From assembly GCA_017979445.1 (NCBI GenBank), contig CM030714.1, forward strand, positions 7,633,049-7,697,048: a stretch of DNA of 64,000 bases. The letters are read 5' to 3'. The DNA is from Akebia trifoliata (Eukaryota; Streptophyta; Magnoliopsida; Ranunculales; Lardizabalaceae). This document shows, one piece after another, positions 47,788 through 59,688 of this stretch. The number at the start of each line of letters is the position of its first letter. Positions within the stretch are counted from its first letter, which is position 1. A model generated the notes under the pieces. That model worked only from the letters and a program-made list of their open reading frames with translations. It had not been told where the DNA came from and did not search any database. The position numbers and the translations under genes are program-made.

Positions 47788-48192
47788 TAAGGTTGGTAGT
47801 AATTCGAAATATACTCGATGTCCGTTAAAAAAACACATGAAAAAATCTAATTTTTAGATCAGATTTGAATTGAAATCTTAGATCTGAAACAAGTAAGGAT
47901 TGGATTCGGATGTAACCCAATTTGCCCAGAAAAAAATTTGATTTGAACACATTTGAATAATTTTTTATTTATTCTTAATTTTATATAAATGCATATAGAT
48001 AAAATGTTTTAGTCTTTCCCTCGATATTTTTTAGTTGGGAAGTCGATTTTTTAAAATTTATATTTTTTAATTTTTTTGCACATTGATTATTTTAAAATGA
48101 GGCATGTGTTCGGATCGGATTCGGTTCAGAAGTTCAATAATTCGATCGGTATTGGAGTGATACTGATCCAGTATCGAACCGATTGGTTGCCA
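47788..48192. mobile_element. hAT-type non-autonomous element (near-perfect TSD)
   Basis: Starts TAAGGTTGGTAGTAATT and ends GATTGGTTGCCA. Flanks TGTGAAAT (47780-47787) and CGTGAAAT (48193-48200) match at 7 of 8 bases. The interior resembles 33977-34456. Confidence 0.75.
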
Positions 48193-48411
48193 CGTGAAAT
48201 GCTCAATATATCGCGATAAATTTAAGTATAGCGTATCAACTAAGAAGTAGAAATAGATGGAAAGTTTATTGCCGAATTCTGTACCGCCTCTGAGATATGC
48301 CAGCTACCACTAGCCTTCGGCACACAGAAGCCATTTTCTTTAAACAAACAAACTGCCAAAGTTTCAAAACTCTTTTCTTTTCTTTTTCATTTTTTATTCA
48401 AAACTCTTTCA

Positions 48412-48418
48412 TTTATAA
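48412..48418 (+). promoter_or_regulatory. TATA-like box of the X8 gene
   Basis: TTTATAA about 85 bp before the start codon, followed by a GA-rich leader. Suggestive only. Confidence 0.35.
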
Positions 48419-48500
48419 CAAGTTTAAGAGTTATTCTTCTTAAGAGAGAGGGAGAGAGAGTTGAAGTTTGTATTGGATCAGTGGGTTAGATTGATCGGCC

Positions 48501-51166
48501 ATGAGAAACAAAATAGGATTTTTTCTGATTTTTTTAGTGATGGAATGCTATCTGGGTATGTTTTATTTTTCTTTCTCTATTGTTTTCTGTTCTTGATCTC
48601 TGTGATGTTTTCTTTTCTGAATCAGCTCAAGTTTGTAAATGTGTTTCAAGCTCTGTTCTAATGTTTATATGTTTTTAGTTCTTCTCTTTTGCTTTTATTG
48701 TGTGTTTCTGTAATGGAAAATGTCTTTAGAGTTTAGATTGGACTGCATTTCTCAAAACCCTCTGAAATTTGGGAGGGGTCCCTGAATGTCTCATTAATAA
48801 TATACAGCTCCCTACAAGTGTGGTTATTGCTAAAACACCTATATTATAAATGCAGAGACCTATAATATAGAGTATTGAGGCTGTTTAGGGCTCGTCATCT
48901 TTATGCATCACTTCTAGAATCATTTGTGGAATTAGGGTTAAAATGTGGTTTTTTTACCTTTTTTAATATAAGTTTGTGAAATATTGATTCGAGTATTATG
49001 CATTATTATTGCTTTAGTCATCTAAAACATGTATTATGCATTATTTTAAATATATAAATCAACCATTAATTTCAAACACTTGGAATAAAATTTCACTAAT
49101 TTAAGGCCAAAATAGTAATTTTATTGCCCCAATTATTTCCTAATTATTGAATGATTGAATAATTTTTAATCCGAATGTTACAAGAAAAAATAAATAAGTA
49201 AAATTCATTCATCCATCCATCCATCCTTATCATTAAAGAAATATTATTCCTCAATTCATTTATGTCTAAAACATTAATTCAATTTTGAAGAAACCCTCTC
49301 CATTGGATTACACGTGGCATTTCCGAGGAGATATTTCAAAATTTGGCAGAAATGTAAGGGGTGTGAAATAAATTCAAAACGCCACCTGTCTTGTAATGAG
49401 GGGGTTCCTTCAAAATTTTGAAGGGGCGGGACTCATCTCAATCACAATTTTTTTTTTTTTTGTTATTGAATCAAGAAGAACCTTCAACTAACATGTTCTT
49501 TTGAATTTCGATCGTTATCTGTTCGTAAATGAATCATGAAATAAACTTTTCTTCAATTCAAATATGATTGGATGATTTATTTATTAAAAAGAGCATTGGG
49601 AGCAAGTGAATCATGGAAAAACAAGTGATCCAAATCTTCAAAATTTGGAATCAAATTATTGGAATTTATAAGAATCCTAATAGTACTAGCCCTATAATAA
49701 AATTCAACCAATTTAATGCATTATTCGGATTTAATGTAGACGACGGCGAGGTTATATTCACTAATTTTGTTATTTTATTTAATGAAATATTTCAGTTTCT
49801 ACAATGGAGGCAGTGATGCAAGAGAAGGCGGAATCAGAAGCCCCCATTACGACCTTATCACCTCCGGAGGGGAACACGACATTCCTTGATGGCACAACAT
49901 GGTGTGTAGCTCTTCCCGGGGTCTCTCAGGTCGATTTGCAAAAAGCTTTAGACTGGGCTTGTGGACCTGGGATGACGGATTGTAGCCCGATCAAATCAGG
50001 TGGTGATTGCTTTGAACCTGACACGATCCTCTCGCATGGATCATTTGCCTTCAACGCCTATTACCAACAGAATGGGAATTCCGATATTGCTTGCAATTTT
50101 GGAGGAACTGCAACTCTAACAAAAAATAATCCAAGTACGTATGATTTCTCCTTTAACTGCGTTTGCATTTTCATGTTTAACTTAAATTAAATTTGGTTCG
50201 ATTGTAATCAAGACCACCCAATTCACCATCAATAGCACTAATCGAGAACAACTTGTAGTATAGGGTTGTTCATGTTGACAAGCTAGTGGGAGGTGTCTTC
50301 GGTCATCGAATCTTTAGATCTTGTATTTACAACCCCAAGAGATAAGAATTTAAACTTTCTGCATCGTGGTTGCTGAGGTTCTTTTGGTGTAATGGTCATA
50401 GTAATGAAGTCCAAATTTGGTAATTATTTTGCGGGGCTTGTTCATGAAAGATTTTGAAAAAATAAAATAAAATTGGAGATTATAAAAATGATGTTTAATT
50501 TTCAAGAAATAAAATAGGTGCATTATTATTATTAGTATTTTTTTTTTGATAACCGAGTGTCCCTGTAGACAACGGACTAGGCCTGTAGATCATAGTTTGT
50601 CGAAGGACAAGTCCCGGGGTACATGCAACGCCCCCACATCACATGCACTAAGTAAGTGAAGGTGCACTCTCATGGGTGCTCCCTGGGGAATTAATGCCCA
50701 TACTGGGTATCAAATTCACGACTAAATAAATAGGTGAATTATAGGGAGAGGGTTTATTGTTTAGGTTTCATTTCTTCGATTTGGTTCATGTGTCATAGAT
50801 GAGAAATCAAGTGATCATATTTAAGTTGTGGATGGTACAGATCCATGAGTAAATATATTTTGATGGTCTAAGTATGTTATAGTTCCTTTTTGGTAACTAT
50901 AAGCATCAATTCTTTAATTTACCTTAATCAATTAAGCTTTATGTTATTCTTTAATTACAGGTTACGGAAGCTGTAATTATGCCACATCAGGGTACGTGTC
51001 TCGAGTTTCTATCATACGCATTTGGTGGCTTTTCAAGAAAAAAATATATATTATTTCACTTTTTTTCTCTTATAATTTCAGGTCTGTACCTTCTTCATCA
51101 CCACCATTGGCCAAACCGAGCTTTATTTGGTGGAAACTTTTCGGATTTTCACTCCTTTGTACTTGA
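48501..51166 (+). CDS. X8-domain (CBM43) secreted protein, PDCB-like
   Basis: Carbohydrate-binding X8 domain protein. The family binds callose (beta-1,3-glucan) in the wall, and several members sit at plasmodesmata. Exons 48501-48555, 49796-50134, 50961-50991 and 51082-51166 give 169 residues, all GT-AG and in frame. Exon 1 encodes only a signal peptide (MRNKIGFFLIFLVMECYL). A start at the internal ATG 49804 would drop this signal, so 48501 is preferred. The X8 domain runs from about W54 (TTWCVALPGVSQVDLQKALD) to GSCNY and has the six expected cysteines, FAFNAYYQ and the GGTATLTKNNPSYGSC end. The tail is short (SSSPPLAKPSFIWWKLFGF...); it could be a reduced GPI-anchor signal, but this is uncertain. 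The 31-base exon 3 is unusually small. No glucanase catalytic domain is present. Confidence 0.88.
50538..50727 (-). mobile_element. SINE-like element, group 2 copy 2 (5'-truncated)
   Basis: Shares TTGTCTACAGGGACACTCGG, GGACTTGTCCTTCGACAAAC and GTGAATTTGATACCC-type blocks with 5855-6116, ending in an A run on the minus strand. It lies in X8 intron 2, antisense to the gene. Confidence 0.6.
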
Positions 51167-51991
51167 GAAGCTGATTAAAGGGTGAATCCTTTAGTATAAC
51201 TTACTCATGTGGCATTGTGGGCTTAACCTGCGCATACCAGAATTGATTTTTGGTAGTCTTGGATGGATTTGGGTATGCGTAGGATAAGATCTTAGGGATG
51301 TCATGTGAGTAGGTTAGCATTTTTCCTATGTACTATGCTAAAATATACCTTTCTTTTGTATTGGACTAAGAATAACTGCATTTTGTACTTTTGTTGGGCA
51401 AAAATCAAAAGTGTAGCTTTGCTTGATCCTTAAGGCCAGAATTTTTTATTTCCTTTATTAGTCTCAATTCTGCCTTATTATTTGTATATTTAGTTGTTTC
51501 TGAAACCCCAAAAGTTCAAATTAAATATGCAATAACTTTGTTCAAGCTGAGTTTTGATTTTTATTGACATTGAAGGTTGGGGCACATGGGCTGTTCATTT
51601 TACATGCCCTTTACGTACGCTACATTTTATTTATTTATTTATTATATTGGGCCGACTTCCTTGCCGAATAGATTAACCAATTGTGGCCGTCGTCATGCGA
51701 GTTTTATCCAGCCATGTTGGAATTTTTATATAGGATTAAGATTGCGATTTGTTAAAAAATTATCTTTTATTTAGAAAAATGTTTACCCTTATAGATGTCA
51801 GTTAATTTTTAAGATTAAAGATGATGATTTTAATTGTCATATTATGTCGTTTGTGTGGTAAAATTTCATCATTGTCAACCAATCTTGTTTTCTTAATAAA
51901 TTAATTTTCTAAATGAATTAAATACATTCAAATGATATTTTCTTGAAAAATCAAAATTTTATGTGTTTCCAGTAACTAAACATATCTTACT

Positions 51992-52118
51992 GGCGCCAAT
52001 TAGCTTAGTTGGTAAAATCTTTGGGTGATGAGAATAGAGACTTGAGTTCGAATCTCACCAACACCAAGTTACTGAGCTCATTCAAAACAAACATACCTTA
52101 AAAAAAATTATCAAAAAA
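51992..52118 (+). mobile_element. tRNA-derived SINE, group 1 copy 2
   Basis: Starts GGCGCCAATTAGCTTAGTTG (box A) with box B GAGTTCGAATC, then ACACCAAGTTACTGAGC and an A-rich tail. It matches 10840-10957. Confidence 0.8.
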
Positions 52119-52370
52119 ATAAAAAATATCCGAAGAAGAAAAATAATTTGATTATTAAAGTTGAAATTCCTACAAATAGAATGTGTATAGCTTTTCCAAA
52201 TATATGTTAGAATTTAGGTATACAAAATGTTACCCTTTTTTTTTTTTATTTATTTTACGTAGGTATATAAATATTTTAGAATTTATGTTTGTATTGGATA
52301 TAAAATAAGACTTTCATACAAAAAGAAATTAATTTGAGATTGGTTGACTCATCTCAATCAAATCCAATAG

Positions 52371-52829
52371 TAGGGCTGGTAATTGATCGGTTCAGTATCA
52401 GAAGAGTGCCATTCCGATCCAATCTGATTTTTTTTTTATTATAAAGGTGTACCCGATCCTTTCAATTCGAACAAATTAATGAATATGTGAATTGAATTTG
52501 ATTCGTTACATTTCATTCTTGATCCGAAATTGATTCAGTCCAATCCGAACACATGCCCTATTTTCAAATTATTAATGTCCAAATTTTTTAAAAAAACCTA
52601 CTTTCTTGCTAAAAATATAAAGGGAAATAAAAAAAATTAAAACGTTTTATCTATATGTATTTATATGAAATTAAGAATAAAAACAATATTAAAATATGTT
52701 TGGATCGGATTAAGTAGATCCGAATCAGTAAGATTTCAATAACAAAATCCAAATTTTCATATTTTTTTGGATCGGATGGGATGGGACAGGTTCGGACATC
52801 CGGTATATTTCGGATCATTGCCAGTCCTG
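52371..52829. mobile_element. hAT-type non-autonomous element with perfect 8-bp TSD
   Basis: Starts TAGGGCTGGTAATTGATCGG and ends CGGATCATTGCCAGTCCTG. Flanked by the exact 8-bp duplication TCCAATAG (52363-52370 and 52830-52837). 459 bp, no transposase. Confidence 0.92.
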
Positions 52830-53994
52830 TCCAATAGTATGACTAATTTTAACTCGGTGGTCAATGATCCGATCCGGAAAACGGGTTGTCACTCAAGGCC
52901 ATGTCCTGACTCTGAGGCCAATCCACATTTCGTATCGCTTGTAAAACGGTACGTAACAATTTCTCACGATACGATCAAATGAAACAAGAATTTGGTAATT
53001 TGGAGGGTATTCGAGGCGGAGCCCTGAATTCTGATTAAGGTTTGAGATGTCTTTGTCGAAGATCTTTGTGGGGGATATTTTTTTTGTCCTGTTTTTGTTG
53101 GTCCGAACTCTTCTATCTGAAAATTAAAAAAATAAATACAAGCGTCAAACGTACGGCTTAGATAAAAGAAAATTCCTTGTGATTCACTTATTTAGGAACA
53201 TTACTGATCTCAAGGATGACTGTTTCCTCACATTTCAGTCACACGTATTGGGGGAATATTTGGTTGGAAATATCCTTCTAATGAGAACGGCAGAGATGGA
53301 AGTAGGAGTTTCAACTGGGCCTACACTAAACTGGATTGGCCTTGATATTCAGCCCAAAAAATCCTGGATGGGCTCAGATTTAATAATCTCTGGCCCAATG
53401 GCCCTATCCGATGGTTATCTTGACAATTCGAGTGCCTAGCATCAACTCAAGTCATGCATCATAATTCAATAGCTATTATGCTATAGGACTTTGTGATAGA
53501 GTTGTCTCCATTATTTTGATTTTGATTTTTGCAGGAATTTGAAGATCAAGAGAGAATTATAATCATCGCTATTCTTTTTTATTGGATCTCTATATTATAG
53601 ATTATTCATCATTTTCAATTGAATATGGGAAGTTCTAAACTCGAGATTTGTTTTAATCATTAATTATTCAATTTGATTGATTTTGATGCCTAAATCTTGT
53701 AAATTGGATTATGTAATCCAATAGCCTTAGGTCTGGGGAGCTTTTTATCAGTTTGAAAACATAAAGGTATCTCTAATATTCAAAGAAATAAGTTGGCGGC
53801 ACCAAAACATGGTGTAGACATCGCAAATTCCACGAGCCCATCCACAAAGAGGTTTCCAAAAAACTTGATTCAAGTCCAAAAGAGTAATAAAAACTCCAAG
53901 GCCCAAAAGTACAAAACCTAATCTTCATTCAAAATAAAAGTCCAAAGGCCACTAAATTGGCCCGTAGATTCCCAATAAATATCATTATCAGATT

Positions 53995-54395
53995 AGAAAT
54001 TTCATATTAGGCTGATTTTTTGTCAGAATGATCTCCTCACCATATAGATCAACCTCATAAAAAATTAGCTAAATTTGAAACTTTTAAGTCATATACGATA
54101 AATTGTCTCCCTAACATTGTCTACTGAACCCTACCTCTCTCTCTCTCTCTCATATATGGTGTGGTTAAAAGTTTTGGAATGGGCCGAGTTTTTGTGAGGA
54201 TGATCCTTATAGTGAGGAGACCATCCTCACAAATAAACCAGTCCATTCCAAAATTTCTAACCCGATCAAAAGTGATTTACAAAAAATTGACGGTCTATGA
54301 TTCTTCATTTTATAAACATGAGGTTAGAAGTTTTGGAATGGGCTAAGATTATCCTCACAAAAACATCAGCCCATTCCGAAACTTCTAACCCGTAC
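53995..54395. mobile_element. Family B foldback pieces, rearranged
   Basis: A 3' half ends at CCCTACC near 54133. A CT microsatellite and TATATGG follow, then a second copy with GGTTAGAAGTTTTGGAATGG arms and GAGGATGATCC. Looks like two overlapping or nested family B copies. Confidence 0.65.
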
Positions 54396-55498
54396 AAGAA
54401 AGAACACTTTGGCTCTTGAACTCTACCCACATGCATGACTTTCCAATGTTTCTGAACTAATTTTAATATTTTTTCATTATTTCATATTATCTCACTCGAG
54501 TACTCAATGGGATTTCAAGTTGGATTGAGTTTTCAAGTTTTAATTCTCTATATAAAAAAGTCTAGTATATATGAAACATATACAAACAATAACAAATAAC
54601 TAAAAAGGACCCATGATTTTCTTCGCAAAACAAGTCATCTTCAACGTCTTGGGTACAAAAGTTTTATCCTGCCCTTCAATCACTTTCTATGCAATGCAAC
54701 CTTCAAAAAACTAATGCAAATTATAATCCTCTTCAACCTTAAGATTCTATTGATTTTTTTCTTCGAACCTCAAGAACAAATTGGAAAATTTGAAGCAGAT
54801 TGTAATAAAATTCTGAATAAAAAAATCAAGAATTTTCAATAATTTTTGGGTGCTCCTTCTCTCTTCTGTAATTTAGGGGAGAAAAAAAGAGACTTTTGAG
54901 GAAATATAATTTTGTCAAGGGGAAAGTGTTCCAAGAGGAAAGGGATGTAATTTTGGGGGGAAATGGGCTTTAGATATGATTTTATATATATCATCTCGAT
55001 ATCATTCTTTAACGAGTAGGTTTTGCCATGTGAATACTCCTTTACATTGACTCGCCCGAGCTATAAAACACTTTCGAGATACATGGAAAATACTGGCAGA
55101 GTCAGTTAGGGTTTATAATATTTAATTTGTAATCCAACTTATTTTATAACAAATTATCGTTATTTGAAAATAAATAGATATAAATTTATAATTATAAGCT
55201 AAATTAAATGATTTATCTTGGGCCTAAGTCAAGTAAACTTTAGATTGACTCTAAAAAGTTTGGACCAGACTTTAGCCAATAAAAATGAATAAAAGGGAAA
55301 TTTTTTTTGTACTTTTCAAATACTTTTTTCATGTGTACATGTAAGAATATTATCCAATTAATTTTGAAATTGATGTCTTATTTAAGTTATAACAGATAGA
55401 TGAGAAGCAAATTGTAATTATACAATATATTTTGCTTTCAATTAAGTTATACTTGAAAAACATTTGTCTACCTATGCATGTTAAGAATATATCAAGTA

Positions 55499-55811
55499 TA
55501 GGGTTGGCAATCTTAACATGACATGAAATTAGTGTGTTTGGGTCAAGTTTAATTGGGGTTTGGGTCATAATAGTGTCAAATCGTCTAACACGATTATTAA
55601 ATGGGTCAGGTTTGAGTGAGGGCATCAACTTGCTTAAATAATTTTAATGGTGGAAATGAAACTTTTTTTTTTTTTTTTCAATATGGATTAATATTTTATT
55701 AAATGGGTTATATATGGGTTTGGTCAAGTATACTTAGTTATAAATGGGTTGGGTTTGGTAAATTTTCTCAATAACCTTACACAAACACGACCCGACCTAA
55801 TCCCACTCCTA
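55499..55811. mobile_element. hAT-type non-autonomous element (older)
   Basis: Starts TAGGGTTGGCAATC and ends CCCACTCCTA. Flanks ATCAAGTA and ATCAAGCT match at 6 of 8 bases. The interior has GGGTTTGGGTCA-type repeats. Confidence 0.6.
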
Positions 55812-57264
55812 ATCAAGCTGAATAAGTCGGATCAGGCTGCACTACGCACAACTAAGCCCTAGTCCAACCCAGATTTAATGGGTTGAAAATGATTGAACCC
55901 GGCTCTACCTTTGATGTCCTAACCCTTTTTTTTATATGGACCGGGCCGGGTTAGCCGACCAATGGGCTTTATTGATACCTTAGCAACCATTTCACCTCGA
56001 TTTATACAAGTTGCCTTCGTACATAAGAAGTCAAACAAGGTTCAGATGTAAAGAGAGGTTTCTTTGGAGACAGATCCCTAGGAAATCCATTGTGATCTCT
56101 GCCGTTTATTCTACTTCTTTGGAGTGTATAAAAGTCCTCATCTCAATTAAAGACTAATACGTCACCACCTTATCTGATGATCAGATCGTTGACTAATCGA
56201 ATGGTTTTCTCCTTCTCGGTCAAATAAAGAATGCTAGTGTGCCAGTATTGTAAGAGAGTAAAGTGGTTTGACTTTTCAAACCCATTCACACTTTAAATTT
56301 AGGACAGCATATGTCAGCTAATCAATTTTCTCTTCCACACTACAACTGGAGTGAATCTGTAAGTTCCGGTTCCACAGCAAAGAATCACGTGGAATCTTGT
56401 GGGCCCCACTTGCGTTTAACCGAACCAACCGGTTTCCTATATTGGATTGTTGCCATCGTAACTAAAATTAGTAAAAATTCATCTAGTCGGCATCTTGCCT
56501 TTTATTCCTTCCCAGCTTTTTGGGAAACTAGAAGCAGATACCTTTTTTAAAACTCGGTTTTGTCTCCACCGAGTCATATTGACTCAATTGATTCGATACG
56601 ACTCAGATCAGTCAAATATTTCAAATCTGTTCATACTGCTTTTGACATCCCTTAAAAAAGAAATGTTTATTGTAATTTGTATTAATAAATTTCTATGTGA
56701 ATTTAAAATATTAAAATCTTAAAAGAACCCTAATTGATCAATCAAAAATGGTTTTGTAAATTTGCAGATGTGATTGGTCTATTCTTGACTTTGTTTTCTC
56801 TACTAGTGTACCAAAATTTGAATATCACAAATGCTCTCATTTTTATATTAAAATTTAATATAAGAAGAATCAATTTTTAATTAAAAATTAAGAAAATTAT
56901 AACCCCTCAATCTCATGATCATGTTGATTATTTTTCAAAATCACAAAAATATCAATTTTACTATATAATATTTAAAAATTATTTTAATTAGTATATTAAA
57001 TTACACAAAAATTTGAATCTCACAAATGCCCTCCATCTTTACATTTTAAACTTAAAATAATCATGATCATTTTGGTAATAAAAAAAATCAAGAAAAATGC
57101 AATCCTAAGATACCGAGTTTTGAAACCTTGCGTCCGAGCTTGACTCAAACCCGTTTGCCAATATTCCATGAACTCAGGGGTATATTTGTTAAGTAAAACG
57201 AAACAGACACGTGTCATTCAAGAGCTAGTCTATTGGTGGAAGACTTTCCCGCTCCCGCTTCATC

Positions 57265-57273
57265 TTTATATAC
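57265..57273 (+). promoter_or_regulatory. TATA box of the CAT1 transcript
   Basis: TTTATATAC with a typical start region about 30 bp on. It is 2.4 kb upstream of the ATG, which implies a leader intron. Confidence 0.45.
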
Positions 57274-57299
57274 CACAAAGCTCCTAGTAATATTTTGTC

Positions 57300-59688
57300 T
57301 TTCTTTCTTCCTCTAATATTCATAATTCAGAGGAGAAAAGTCAAGAGTCTAAATTCCGGGGGAGATTCTTTCGGATCGAAGGGTTGAGATTGGAGTTTGA
57401 AACAGGTTCAAATCATCTTGACTTGTTTTCGTTTAATTTATTAATTTTTTGAATAAAATATTTGGATTGATCTGTATTTTTCTTTTTCTTTAATCTGTAA
57501 TTCTTGTGGATCTTATTATATTTGAAAATGTTCCTTTCGATTTCGACGTTGTTTGGAATTATCCAAAGAAATCTGTAATTTATTAGATGTTTCCAGTTGG
57601 TATTTAGTGATTCTGCCGAACAGAGAGAGAGAGAGAGATAGAGATGACTTTGTGTGGTGGTGTTTTAATAGAGAGTTCTTGATTCAAATCTCTTCGGCTT
57701 CTTTGATCTCCAACGTCTTTCGTTTAAGGATTCAAACTTAAAGGTATTAAAATTTCTGTGTGTGTGTTTGTGAATTTTTTTGCTTCAAAATCTCTTTTTC
57801 CTCTGCAATCGATGTGAAATCACGGAAAAATTTGGACTTTTCGAACGAATGAGATGGGAAGAGATCCCTTAGGATTGATGCATCTCTGAGGAAATCAATT
57901 TCTCTAGGGAATCTCTTTCCATCGGAATCGTTTGTTGGACGGACCGACTTTTCGGGAAATTTCCATTGAAATCTTCCGTTGATTTTGTTTGTCTTTTCTA
58001 CCCAATTTTATCATTAGTTGGCATGGTTTTTTCAGAATTTGATCCTTTTGGGTCTCTTCAATTTTTGAGTGTTCAAGGAGCCCATAAACACTCGTTTAGG
58101 CCCATATATTTATAAAAGTTTTGGCCCACATGATTGAGAATTTGTATGTTTAAAAAAATATCATAATAGTTCATGATTCTCTATGCAGTAGATTTAAGCA
58201 CTTTTCATGTATTTTTTTTTTTTTTCACTAAAGACTATGTTTGGATTGAGAGAAGTAGGGGGAAGAGAAACTTATTAAGAGAAGAGAAAAGAATAGAAAC
58301 TCAAGTTTTTCTCCACCATGTTTGGATTGATGGGAGAGAACTCAGGATAATTTTGAAAATTTTAAAATATCTTAAACTCAATTTCTCTCCACCATGGTCT
58401 TCTTCAAAGGATGGGTATTTTTTCTCGGAAACCAAGCATTATCATTTCTGGGTAAATTTTTTAGAGAGTTAATATTGCCGCACCAACTTTTACTAACACC
58501 ACACCAATTGTGTGCAATATCAGCTCTCATATTTTTTAATGTCTTAAAATTTTATCACCTTCAACATGCAAATCTCAAAGAACAAGATAGAATTTTTTTT
58601 AACAGGAGGTTGAAGGATGAAGTGAAATAGGTTAAAAGTAGTTTACCTTCTAAGTTGAAGAGCATGGGTCTGAGGGAGAAAGATTAGGATATTTTGGCCA
58701 TTTTGTCTTAGTCTCTCAAAGAGGACTGTGGTCAAGGGATGGACATATTTATGTCATCAGTTTGAAATTCTAAACCAGTGGTATGGGATCTACTGGTGGA
58801 GGGTGGGCCAAAAGTTGTTCTTCAAGAGAGTCTAAATAGTGTGCCACGCGGCATATTTTGGTTTGTTGGCCATAGAATACTACGTGAAATCGATTTCACG
58901 CTATCATCCCCTTCTTTTTATTAAGGAAATACTAAATCTCGTCAGCTGGATAAGGAAGGAAGACCTTTGGTTACGTACATTGGTAGGCCATGCAGTCCTT
59001 CCTATACGTCTAGTTGAATCTGACTGGCACCCCCAATTATCGGATTTTATTTAATTTTTTTTAGTGTTTCTTAAGTAAGTCAAGCCCACCATTTTTTTAT
59101 TTATGAGTTTGCGTCTTTAAAAAAAAAAAAAGATTATTTATTAAATGATTTTTAAGAATTTCCATGGTTTTGTTATTAAATCAGTCTATGGGAAGTGAAG
59201 TTGTAAGGCTAGTTAAGCTGATTTGTAAAACACAAAAAAATTGTGTACTTGGCATGTTGGCATAAAAATCATCCAAGACCGAATAATCTTGGTATCGTTT
59301 CGTGACCGAGACGAGATACCAAAATCGAGACTTGATTTCTTCAATTCTTAGGCATCTCAAACTTTTTTTCCTTTTTTTTTTTTTTTTTTTGGGCTCGCTT
59401 TGAAATGGGTTTAAAAGTTAAGTCATGTTGGCATCATTTGTGAACGAGACAGTATTTGAAACCAATATTTAAAACCATGCTATTAGTTTGATTCAGTTGA
59501 ATTTAAAATCATGCTTGGCTCTATCACAGCTCCTACAATTCTGATCATTTGTAAGCATCTTTGATAATCAACCAATGAATTATGTTATTGTGCTAATACC
59601 TCATAATAACTATATTTATTTCCAGAGATTCTTTAGATTTTTATAAAATAATCCCTCCAAGAAGAGGAACAGAGAAAAGGAAGAAAAG
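57300..59688 (+). promoter_or_regulatory. CAT1 5' leader with probable intron
   Basis: A candidate donor ACAG|GTTC at 57405/57406 and a candidate acceptor TTTCCAG ending at 59625 would remove about 2.2 kb and leave a purine-rich leader before the ATG at 59689. The putative intron holds a family D end near 58465 and a family G copy (59275-59480). The splice sites are inferred only. Confidence 0.4.
59275..59480. mobile_element. Inverted-repeat element, family G copy 3
   Basis: GTGACCGAGACGAGATACC on the left and GTGAACGAGACAG plus TATTTAAAACCATGC on the right match the other two copies. The arms are more diverged, with a T run at about 59373-59390. Confidence 0.5.

Larger units (their letters stand above)
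51170..57240. other. Intergenic, X8 gene to CAT1
   Basis: No gene supported. Contains a SINE (51992-52118), two hAT-type elements (52371-52829, 55499-55811) and family B pieces (53995-54395). The segment 52990-53450 has ORFs of mixed composition with no family recognised. Confidence 0.55.
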
